From an uncultured Chloroflexales bacterium (GTDB taxonomy: Bacteria > Chloroflexota > Chloroflexia > Chloroflexales > Chloroflexaceae): a stretch of DNA of 64,000 bases. Positions within the stretch are counted from its first letter, which is position 1, and every line of letters begins with the position of its first letter. Positions 54,540-62,435 of the stretch are shown in pieces. Below the pieces are notes generated by a model. It was not told the origin of the DNA. It was given only the letters and a program-made list of their open reading frames with translations, and ran no database searches. The position numbers were made by a program, and so were the translations under genes. Where the stretch lies: positions 248,001-312,000 of the forward strand of contig CALGUG010000059.1 in the NCBI GenBank assembly GCA_937902315.1. Direction: 5' to 3'.

Positions 54540-55652
54540 ATGTACACAATTGGCTTTATTATGGAACAGTCTCTAGGTCATGTGACTCATTCCAAAAACC
54601 TTCAGAAATATGTGAAGAGTGATCAAGAAGTGCGACCCATGTGGGGGGAAGTTGAGTTTGAGCCGCATGGGTTTGGTAAGCTGGTGCCTGTGTATAAAAG
54701 CAACTGGACAGTGCGTTCAGGCCTGCAAGCCCGCCGTTTGATTGCAGGTATGCAGCAGGCATGTCGATTAGACGCGCTTTTATTCCATACTCAAGTACCT
54801 GCAATTTTAGCTCAAGATTGGATGCACTATATCCCTTCTATTGTTTCGCTCGATGCTACGCCGCTTCAATTCGATGAACTTGGCAAATATTATCACCATG
54901 CTCGCTCCTCAGCTTTGGCGGAAAAGCTCAAGTGGAAGCTGAATCGCTCTTGTTATCGATCTGCCAGCCACTTGGTTACCTGGAGCCAGTGGGCCAAAAA
55001 GAGCTTAGAAAACGACTATGAAGTACCGAGCGATAAGGTAACCGTTATCCCCCCAGGGGTCTTTGTTAAAGATTGGAAGCGCCCTAAAGTGCGCCGCCTC
55101 CATACTGATCCGGTTAAGATCTTGTTCGTGGGGGGTGATCTCGAGCGTAAAGGCGGTTATTTGCTGATAGAAGCCTTCCGCCGTTTGCGCATGCAATTTC
55201 CTGTCGAGCTTCATCTTGTTACAAAGACCCATCACGAACGTGAGCCAGGCTTAACCGTTTACCACGATCTAAACGCCAATAACCCACGATTGAAAGCGCT
55301 CTACCATAGTTGCGATATTTTTGCGCTGCCGACATTTGGTGACTGTTTGCCTATGGTGCTTTCCGAGGCGGGCGCGGCTGAAATGGCGGTCGTCTCAACC
55401 GATGTGGCGGCTATTCCAGAGATCATCCATCACGAAAAGACCGGTTTGTTAGTACCCCCCGGCGACGCGAACGCCCTCTACAGCGCGCTACGTTTGTTGG
55501 TCGAGCAGCCAGAGCTGCGTTTGCGCCTTGGAGATGCGCTCTATAAACACGTTGAGCTGGAGTATGACTCGGCGAAAAACTCTGGGCGTTTGCTCGATCT
55601 GATCAAAAGCGAAGTTGATCTATCGCGCGCTAAAACCCAACTTGTGTCATGA
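54540..55652 (+). CDS. glycosyltransferase, GT4 family (1)
   Basis: The 370-aa protein has GT-B fold signatures of the GT4 family: a donor-side Rossmann domain (TVIPPGVFVKDWK, then KILFVGGDLERKGGYLLIEA), the E-x7-E-type region SEAGAAEMAVVSTDVAAIPE, and HHEKTGLLVPPGDANAL. The stop overlaps the next gene by 4 bp (ATGA), indicating translational coupling. It opens the exopolysaccharide-like cluster. The sugar donor cannot be inferred. Confidence 0.9.
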   Translation: MYTIGFIMEQSLGHVTHSKNLQKYVKSDQEVRPMWGEVEFEPHGFGKLVPVYKSNWTVRSGLQARRLIAGMQQACRLDALLFHTQVPAILAQDWMHYIPSIVSLDATPLQFDELGKYYHHARSSALAEKLKWKLNRSCYRSASHLVTWSQWAKKSLENDYEVPSDKVTVIPPGVFVKDWKRPKVRRLHTDPVKILFVGGDLERKGGYLLIEAFRRLRMQFPVELHLVTKTHHEREPGLTVYHDLNANNPRLKALYHSCDIFALPTFGDCLPMVLSEAGAAEMAVVSTDVAAIPEIIHHEKTGLLVPPGDANALYSALRLLVEQPELRLRLGDALYKHVELEYDSAKNSGRLLDLIKSEVDLSRAKTQLVS

Positions 55653-56719
55653 AAAAACCTTTACTTCTTACCGTTTCGGGCACGATCGCGCCTGATATCC
55701 AAGCAGAGATCACGCAGGGAGACCGTCCCCGTGTCGATTTCCTAGAGATAGCGCGAGTCTGCCAAGCTGATTTGATCGATTACAAAGCGGCCCGAGACGA
55801 GCTTGGCCCGATCGGCTCGCTTGTCGAGCGGATCGCTGGCCCAAATGTGATGCTGGCGCTGGCCTGTTGGAAGTTGCGCAAGCGTTATAGAGCGATTTTC
55901 ACCGATGGAGAGCAGGTTGGCTTACCTTTGGCCTTGCTGTTGAAAGCTTCATTTGACAAGCGTCCGGCCCATCTAATGATTGCTCACGATCTCTCGGTGG
56001 GCAAAAAAGTTACGTTGCTCACCCTTTTGAAGCTTGAGAGGCAGATCGACCGCTTTATCGTCTACAGCAGTTGGCAAAAACAGTTTATTCAAGAGCGCTG
56101 GCATATACCGTGTAAACGAGTCTTGTGGACGCCATTTATGGTCGATCATCACTTCTTCCAGCCGGAAGCGCAGACGCCAGTGAAGCGTCAAATCTGCTCG
56201 GTTGGACGCGAACGGCGCGACTACCTAACCTTGTTGGAGGCGGTCGATGGCCTCGATGTCGATGTGGTGATCTCCGCTTCATCGTTGTGGTCGAAGCGTA
56301 GCGTCTCGACGGCTGACCGCCCAGTTCCGTCCAACGTCCAATTCAAGCGCTTCAGCTTTGCCGGATTGCGAACGCTCTATGCTGAAAGCGCTTTTATGGT
56401 ACTGCCGCTCGAAGATGTTAACTTCCAAGCTGGCGTTACTTCGCTGCTAGAAGCCTTTGCCATGGGGAAGACAGCGATCTGTTCGCGTGTTCCCGGCCAA
56501 ACCGATGTGATCACTGAAGGCGAAAATGGTCACTACGTGCCTCCCAAAGATCCTAAGGCCCTGCGTGAGGCTATTGTACGTTTATTGAACGATCCCCAAG
56601 CCCAAGAGCGTATGGGGCGTAATGGACGTCATCTGATCGAGCGAGAGATGAATATCGATGCGTATGCGAGCCGTTTGCGAGACTTTGTATACGATCTTTT
56701 AGATGAGCAAAAAAGTTAA
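55649..56719 (+). CDS. glycosyltransferase, GT4 family (2)
   Basis: The 356-aa protein is a more divergent GT-B enzyme. The C-terminal half has SVGRERRDYLTLLEAVDGLD, then SFAGLRTLYAESAFMVLPLE, FQAGVTSLLEAFAMGKTAIC and EGENGHYVPPKDPKALREAI, the typical GT4 donor-binding layout. ATG 55649 overlaps the previous stop by 4 bp. It is followed after 44 bp by the membrane GT2 gene. Confidence 0.88.
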   Translation: MKKPLLLTVSGTIAPDIQAEITQGDRPRVDFLEIARVCQADLIDYKAARDELGPIGSLVERIAGPNVMLALACWKLRKRYRAIFTDGEQVGLPLALLLKASFDKRPAHLMIAHDLSVGKKVTLLTLLKLERQIDRFIVYSSWQKQFIQERWHIPCKRVLWTPFMVDHHFFQPEAQTPVKRQICSVGRERRDYLTLLEAVDGLDVDVVISASSLWSKRSVSTADRPVPSNVQFKRFSFAGLRTLYAESAFMVLPLEDVNFQAGVTSLLEAFAMGKTAICSRVPGQTDVITEGENGHYVPPKDPKALREAIVRLLNDPQAQERMGRNGRHLIEREMNIDAYASRLRDFVYDLLDEQKS

Positions 56720-56763
56720 AACCTCGCTTTCTTCAATCGCCGATATCTTGAGGAGTTGCAGGT

Positions 56764-57957
56764 ATGAGAGTGCTGCTACGCGTCTGTATCCTTTCTGCTG
56801 AAGCGGTGCTAGCTGCACTGGTTGCCTATCTATTAGGCTTGACTGCTGCTGCTTGGCGTACCCCAAAACAAACGGCGATGCGCTTCTCTGCGCCGAGTAC
56901 GCGCTTTCTAGTGCTGATCCCCGCCCATAACGAAGAGTTGCTTTTGCCACATACGCTCGCCAGCCTGCAAAAGCTCGCTTATCCCCAAGAACTCTTTGAA
57001 GTCCACGTTGTTGCCGACAACTGCAACGATACAAGCGCCGATGTCGCCCGCGCCTATGGCGCAATCGCGCACGAACGCTTCGATCTGGAACGGCGCGGCA
57101 AAGGTCATGCCCTGAACTGGGCGCTAGAGCGTATTCAGCAGCAGTCGATCGAGTACGATGCTCTGCTGATCCTCGATGCCGATACTCAAGTTTCACCAGA
57201 CTTTTTGAGCATTATGGATGCCCGTATTGCGCGCGGCGAGCGGGTTATTCAGGGCTATTACGCTGTTTTGCTCAACAATCAGTCGTGGAGTGTTGGGCTG
57301 CGTAGTGCGGCCTTTAGCGTTATCCACTACCTGCGCCCGCAAGCCCGTATGCTCTTGGGCGGCTCTGCTGGCCTCAAGGGCAACGGCATGGTCTTTTGCC
57401 GCGAGGTCGCCGCGCGTTATCGCTGGTCGAACAGCTTAACCGAAGATATCGAGTTTCATATGCAACTGCTGCTCGATGGCGAGCGTGTGACCTTCGCGCC
57501 CGATGCAGTCCTCTGGGCCGAGATGCCCGATCGACTGGAGAACGCCCAAAGTCAAAACGAGCGTTGGGAGCGCGGGCGTATGGAGATGATTAAACAGTAT
57601 GTGCCACGCCTCTTGTCGAATGCTATTAAGCGACGTGATGTTCGACTTGTAGATGCAGCTATCGAACAGTTGATCCCACCTTTTTCGATTTTGGCTGGCT
57701 TGAGTGTCGCATGTGCGGGGCTTGCCGTCTTGTTGCGCTCACGTCTTGGAATCATTCTTGCCAGTTTTAACCTGATCGGTCAATGTTTCTATACCTTGAG
57801 CGGCCTTTTGCTTGTAAAGGCTCCTGCATCGGTCTACCGTTCGCTGCTGTTTGCACCATTTTTTATCCTCTGGAAGCTGTGGATCTATCTGCGCTTGTTG
57901 CTCGGTATGCAACCTCGTCATTGGATACGCACGGCCCGGAACCAGCAGGAACGGTAG
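56764..57957 (+). CDS. membrane-bound glycosyltransferase, GT2 family
   Basis: The 397-aa protein has an N-terminal transmembrane helix (about 10-32), then a GT-A domain: VLIPAHNEELLLPHTLASLQ, VVADNCNDTSADVARAYGA, a DAD donor motif in LILDADTQVSPDFL, a TED motif in SNSLTEDIEFHMQLLLDG, and the QxxRW-like NERWERGR. Several C-terminal transmembrane segments follow (SILAGLSVACAGLAVLL, then FFILWKLWIYLRLLLG). This is the architecture of processive or membrane-associated polysaccharide synthases. A GAGGAG precedes the ATG. Confidence 0.9.
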   Translation: MRVLLRVCILSAEAVLAALVAYLLGLTAAAWRTPKQTAMRFSAPSTRFLVLIPAHNEELLLPHTLASLQKLAYPQELFEVHVVADNCNDTSADVARAYGAIAHERFDLERRGKGHALNWALERIQQQSIEYDALLILDADTQVSPDFLSIMDARIARGERVIQGYYAVLLNNQSWSVGLRSAAFSVIHYLRPQARMLLGGSAGLKGNGMVFCREVAARYRWSNSLTEDIEFHMQLLLDGERVTFAPDAVLWAEMPDRLENAQSQNERWERGRMEMIKQYVPRLLSNAIKRRDVRLVDAAIEQLIPPFSILAGLSVACAGLAVLLRSRLGIILASFNLIGQCFYTLSGLLLVKAPASVYRSLLFAPFFILWKLWIYLRLLLGMQPRHWIRTARNQQER

Positions 57958-58072
57958 GTGTGCTCGAACTCATGCAGAGCCTACGCAACTGTGCCCATAG
58001 GCCTGATGCCTATAGCAACTCGAGCCTATGTGGCTTGAGTTGCTCATTATTCATCGATTGGGGGTTCGGACG

Positions 58073-59692
58073 ATGCAGCGAATAGCGCAAAATTTGACGA
58101 AATTGTCATTGCTTGTAGTATTTTTTTGTTGTCTTCTTCTTACATCCTGTGCTTCGCCCGAAGATGATATCGCTGAGTTTGAAGTAGCCTTGCCGACCGA
58201 GACGCCCGTGCAGCCTACTGCTACTGCAGTCGTCCCAACCGAGGTTCCGCTGTACAGCGCGTCGTTCACTGTCGAGCGGGGCACTATCAATGACACGCTC
58301 GAGCTCAGCGGCGAAGCTGTTCCACTGCAGAGCTCGCTTAGTTTCCAACAAGATGGCGCCATCAAACGCATTTTGGTTCAGGTCGGCCAAGAGGTGAAGG
58401 TGGGCGATCTTGTTGCTGAACTCGATAGCCAAGATCTGCTCAATCAGTTAGCCCAAGCTGAGCTTAATGTTAAGGAGTATCAGCAGAGTATCGCCCAAGC
58501 CAACCAAGCCGCTCAGATTCAGATTCAAAAGGCGCAACTTGTGCTCGAAAGCGAACGGGCCAAGCTGGCTGAGTTGAAATCGCCGCCAACTGCTCTCGAG
58601 ATTAGTCAAGCTGAAACCAAGGTTCGACAAGCAGAAACTACTCTCCAGACAACTAAAAATAATGCATCGCAGGCCAAAAACCTTGCACATGCTGAGATGA
58701 TCGATGCTGAAGCGGCTCTCCACGAGCTCAGGCAAGAGTATGCCGAGTTGGAAGAGCTGTCGAGAGATGCTAAGAAGCTGGCTCAGGCAGAGAAAACCGC
58801 TGACGAAGTGGCCGATGAGATGCGTGCGCTCGAGCGCGAGATACGGGCGGCAGAGACGCGGCTCGGCAAGGCGGTGATCGATTTTGATACCGCTCGCAAC
58901 AACGAAGTCGCTGCTGTGCAACAGGCCGAAGCGGCTCTTGAGGCCGCCCGGGTCGAGCTTGAAACGCTTCTGAGAGGGCCAACCGCCTATCAGATCGCCG
59001 AGCAAGAACGCGCGGTACGCAACGCCGAGCTTAATCTGCAGGATGTGCGCCGTCTAGCTCAAGTCGACCCGCGCTTGCAGCGTGATCTTCAAGCGAATCA
59101 ACAACTGATCAGAAGCCTTCAAGAGCAGATCGAGGAACGCCGCCTTTACTCGACGGTGGCAGGCGAAGTGCTTTCGCTGCATAAGCTTGAAGGCGAGATT
59201 ACGCGCGCCAACGACCCGATCATCACCTTAATCGATTCTGAACAGCTGCAGTTAGTGGCCGATACCAACGAGGCGCTCAACCAAGGCCTTACTGCCCTTC
59301 AGCGCTTGCAACTCGGCCAAGAGGTTCAGATCTCCTTTCAACGCTTTCCCGATCAGAGCATTACGGGCACCATCATTCGCTTGCCCCAACAGCAGCTTCT
59401 GCCTGGCAGCGAGCTTATTGGCGGTTCGAGCGATCTGATTATCGCTTTTCCAAACGATGGGCGGCTCTATCGGGGGGGCGATAGCGCTCGGATTAGGATC
59501 GATTTAGGCACAAGGGAGAATACGCTCTGGTTGCCGCGCGAAGCGGTGCGTTTCGGCTCTGACCGGGTGGTTGTGTTTGTGTTAAACGGTACACAGCCGG
59601 TTCCAAAGGACGTGCACGTTGGTATCGTGACACAAACTCAAGTCGAAATTTTGCGAGGATTACAAGAAGGAGAACTAGTTGTTATCGAATAG
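58073..59692 (+). CDS. lipoprotein HlyD/MacA-type membrane fusion (periplasmic adaptor) protein
   Basis: The 539-aa product begins with a lipoprotein signal (NLTKLSLLVVFFCCLLLTSC, lipobox LTSC). A biotinyl-lipoyl-like half follows (VERGTINDTLELSGEAVPLQ, then GQEVKVGDLVAELDSQDLLN). A long coiled-coil hairpin is rich in A/E/Q (LAQAELNVKEYQQSIAQANQ, then ETKVRQAETTLQTTKNNASQ). The second lipoyl half and the beta-barrel region include TVAGEVLSLHKLEGEITRAN, and the C-terminus is VLRGLQEGELVVIE-like (EILRGLQEGELVVIE). This matches adaptors of RND or MacB-type efflux pumps. No transporter partner lies next to it. It may serve export of the glycan made here. The upstream ATG at 58028 is less likely because the lipoprotein signal begins at 58073. 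Confidence 0.86.
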   Translation: MQRIAQNLTKLSLLVVFFCCLLLTSCASPEDDIAEFEVALPTETPVQPTATAVVPTEVPLYSASFTVERGTINDTLELSGEAVPLQSSLSFQQDGAIKRILVQVGQEVKVGDLVAELDSQDLLNQLAQAELNVKEYQQSIAQANQAAQIQIQKAQLVLESERAKLAELKSPPTALEISQAETKVRQAETTLQTTKNNASQAKNLAHAEMIDAEAALHELRQEYAELEELSRDAKKLAQAEKTADEVADEMRALEREIRAAETRLGKAVIDFDTARNNEVAAVQQAEAALEAARVELETLLRGPTAYQIAEQERAVRNAELNLQDVRRLAQVDPRLQRDLQANQQLIRSLQEQIEERRLYSTVAGEVLSLHKLEGEITRANDPIITLIDSEQLQLVADTNEALNQGLTALQRLQLGQEVQISFQRFPDQSITGTIIRLPQQQLLPGSELIGGSSDLIIAFPNDGRLYRGGDSARIRIDLGTRENTLWLPREAVRFGSDRVVVFVLNGTQPVPKDVHVGIVTQTQVEILRGLQEGELVVIE

Positions 59693-59905
59693 CTGGTTTT
59701 GCGGATTTATTTAGCGATTATCAGCTTAATTTAATGATATGTTTACCTTTTAAGAAAATACTCGGTTGTTTTATGATTTCTATACGAATCAATGACAATA
59801 TCGTCAAGAAAGGGACGAATAATTTAAGACTGTTAGAACGTTCCTTGATATAGAATATAACTTGAGAAATGTTCCTAAATCAATAACTACAAGGATCGAG
59901 CATGT

Positions 59906-60646
59906 ATGAGGAGGCAAACTTCACTAAACGATCTCGACCCAAAAGCACGCAGGATGTTGGAGATTTTTGAGTATCGACGTTTTACAAGTACGCGTGCAAA
60001 TAGGAAGCTGCGTTTTAAGCTTCTTGTTTGGTCGCTGCGTACTAAGTTGCTGAACCAACTGAAACGTGTGCTCGATGTTTCGGTTGCAAGCGTCGCGTTG
60101 GTGGCGGCTAGCCCACTGATGGCTTTAACAGCGCTTGCTATCAAGCTCGAATCGCCTGGACCTGTTCTGTTTAAGCAGATTCGAGTCGGAAAAAATGGCG
60201 AGCCCTTCTCCTGCCTCAAATTCCGTTCGATGTATGTTGATGCCGAGGCGCGTCTCAGAGAACTGGCTAGCCAAAACGAAGCTGATGGCCCGGTTTTTAA
60301 GATGAAACGTGATCCCCGCGTGACCAAAGTTGGCCGCATCATTCGGAAATTGAGTATTGATGAACTGCCTCAGCTCATTAATGTGCTGCGAGGTGATATG
60401 AGCCTTGTTGGGCCACGACCAGCCTTACCGAGCGAAGTAGCTCAATATACTTACGAGCAACTGCGTCGCCTACATGCAATACCGGGTATCACTGGTTTGC
60501 AGCAGGTTTCAGGACGTAGCGATATCGACTTTAAACGTTGGGTTGAACTTGATCTGCAATATATCGCTGAACAGAGCATTTGGACCGACATTGTGATCTT
60601 ATTCAAGACTATTCCGGCGGTGCTTTTTAGCAAGGGCGCCTACTAA
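59906..60646 (+). CDS. bacterial sugar transferase (undecaprenyl-phosphate sugar-1-phosphate transferase type)
   Basis: The 246-aa protein has a basic N-terminus, one hydrophobic segment (SVASVALVAASPLMALTALA, about 58-78), and the PF02397 core: ESPGPVLFKQIRVGKNGEPF, CLKFRSMYVDAEARL, then SIDELPQLINVLRGDMSLVG, PRPAL and GITGLQQVSGRS. These residues form the catalytic unit of WbaP/PglC-like initiating transferases. It would load the first sugar-phosphate on undecaprenyl phosphate for the glycan made by this cluster. An AAGGA lies about 10 nt before ATG 59906. Confidence 0.93.
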   Translation: MRRQTSLNDLDPKARRMLEIFEYRRFTSTRANRKLRFKLLVWSLRTKLLNQLKRVLDVSVASVALVAASPLMALTALAIKLESPGPVLFKQIRVGKNGEPFSCLKFRSMYVDAEARLRELASQNEADGPVFKMKRDPRVTKVGRIIRKLSIDELPQLINVLRGDMSLVGPRPALPSEVAQYTYEQLRRLHAIPGITGLQQVSGRSDIDFKRWVELDLQYIAEQSIWTDIVILFKTIPAVLFSKGAY

Positions 60647-60714
60647 GTCTATCGAATTGGCAACCGTACGCGAAACAAGTTTGTATGCGCTCTGTCTGGC
60701 AATTGGGGTAGCCT

Positions 60715-62313
60715 ATGCGTAAGTTACTGGTCGTTTTAGGGGTGCCAATTGATAATTTGACGATGGAAGAGGCTCTCGAACGCTGTGATGCGTTTATTGC
60801 CGATGCGCGTCTTAGCGGGCGTACCCATCAGATCGCGACAGTAAACGCTGATTTTGTGGTCAATTCGCTCAACGATCCAGAATTGCGTCGCATTTTGCAA
60901 GAAGCTTCTATGGCAACCGCCGATGGCATGCCGTTGGTATGGGCCTCTCGTTTGTTAGGCGGCCCTATTCCTGGGCGCGTCACCGGTGCCGATCTAGTGC
61001 CAGCCTTGGCGGAACGGGCCGCTCAAAAGGGCTATTCGCTCTTCTTTTTAGGCGCCCGCCCGGGTGTAGCTGCTAAGGCAGCCCAACTGCTGCAAGAGCG
61101 CTATCCAGGTCTTAAGGTCGCTGGTGTGCTTTCGCCGCCGGTCCAACCTCTGCTGGAGATGGATCAGAGCATTTTGGAAACTATTCGGGCGGCGAAACCA
61201 GATATTTTGTTTGTGGCTTTTGGTAATCCCAAACAAGAGAAGTGGATTCATATGTATGCCAACCAGCTACAGGTTCCGATCGCGATGGGGATCGGCGGCT
61301 CGCTCGATATGCTGGTTGGTATCACCAAGCGTGCCCCGCGTTGGATGCAGCAGATTGGCCTAGAGTGGGCTTTCCGCATGATCCAAGAACCGGGTCGGCT
61401 GGTGCGGCGTTATCTGCACGATTTTCGCTATTTCGGAATCTTTCTGGCGCGACAATGGTGGGCTATGCGGCGTGGCACCGCTCATACGATCGTGCCCAAT
61501 CGCCTAGAGTTGCTTGTGCCGAACGAGCCGTCTGAGCCGCAGCTGCCACTCGCTTCTGAAGCCGCCGATATGCCGCCCAGCGCAGTGCTCGATACCACCC
61601 AGCAGAGCGCACCCGAGATCGCGGTATTGGAATGTGTGGGCAATATCGATATCCATACTAACCAAGAGCTTGTGGCTGAGGCACGGCGTCTGCTCGAAAA
61701 ATCGCCTTATCTTATGCTCGACTGCTCGCGGGTTAGCTTTATCGATAGCTCAGCTCTAGGAGCGCTGGTTGGCCTAGCGAACTATGCGCGCAACAAGGGC
61801 GGCGATATCTGTTTGGTGGCCCTGCCCGAACGTATTCGCTCTTTGTTGCGGCTGACCCGTCTCGATCAGTTCTTCGAGATCTATGAGGGGCGCGAGGAGT
61901 TTCAAGCCCATCTAAGCAGTTTGCAAAGCGCTAGCTTTGAGCCGCGCAAGCTTCGCGGTTGGCAGATCATCGATTTACCTCGCATTGTCGATGTCGATAT
62001 GACTGATGAGCTGTTGCAGCGTTCGGAAGCGGCCCTTAAACGTACACCCTACCTGATTTGGGATATGCAGGCTACGATCTTGTTGGCGAGTGCTGGCATG
62101 GCCTGCCTAGTTAAGGTTCATCGGCTGGCCAAGGAGAGCGGTGGCGCGCTACGCATCGCGAATGTAAGCCCAGAGATTCGGCGCACCCTAGAGCTCGTGA
62201 AATTCGACAAATTCCTTGCACTCTATAGCGATTTAGAGAGCGCTCTGACTCCGCAAGATGTCAGTGAAACGGAGGCTGAGTTCAGTAAGATGAGCTTTAG
62301 TTCGGCCAAATAG
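60715..62313 (+). CDS. WecG/TagA/CpsF-family glycosyltransferase fused to two STAS domains
   Basis: The 532-aa protein. Residues about 1-260 form a WecG/TagA (GT26) domain: VNADFVVNSLNDPELRRILQ, DGMPLVWASRLLG, RVTGADLVP, then FFLGARPGVAAKAAQLLQER and FVAFGNPKQEKWIH. The linker is short and acidic or proline-rich. STAS 1 (about 300-400) has LECVGNIDIHTNQELVAEAR and YLMLDCSRVSFIDSSALGAL, which carries the phosphorylatable Ser in DSSALG. STAS 2 (about 415-525) has YLIWDMQATILLASAGMACL, where the DSSALG motif has changed to LASAGMACL. A WecG-type enzyme with two anti-sigma-antagonist-like domains is unusual, and the first STAS retains its switch residue. It is in the glycan cluster. Confidence 0.88.
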   Translation: MRKLLVVLGVPIDNLTMEEALERCDAFIADARLSGRTHQIATVNADFVVNSLNDPELRRILQEASMATADGMPLVWASRLLGGPIPGRVTGADLVPALAERAAQKGYSLFFLGARPGVAAKAAQLLQERYPGLKVAGVLSPPVQPLLEMDQSILETIRAAKPDILFVAFGNPKQEKWIHMYANQLQVPIAMGIGGSLDMLVGITKRAPRWMQQIGLEWAFRMIQEPGRLVRRYLHDFRYFGIFLARQWWAMRRGTAHTIVPNRLELLVPNEPSEPQLPLASEAADMPPSAVLDTTQQSAPEIAVLECVGNIDIHTNQELVAEARRLLEKSPYLMLDCSRVSFIDSSALGALVGLANYARNKGGDICLVALPERIRSLLRLTRLDQFFEIYEGREEFQAHLSSLQSASFEPRKLRGWQIIDLPRIVDVDMTDELLQRSEAALKRTPYLIWDMQATILLASAGMACLVKVHRLAKESGGALRIANVSPEIRRTLELVKFDKFLALYSDLESALTPQDVSETEAEFSKMSFSSAK

Positions 62314-62435
62314 ACTGTAATTCACACGGCAAAGGTTTTTGCTCTGCTAGAGCCTAAACAATACACGAGCTGATCAACCGGATTTGCTATAAACAACTTT
62401 CAAGCCTGTTTGAGAGGCAGTACACATAGTTTGGT

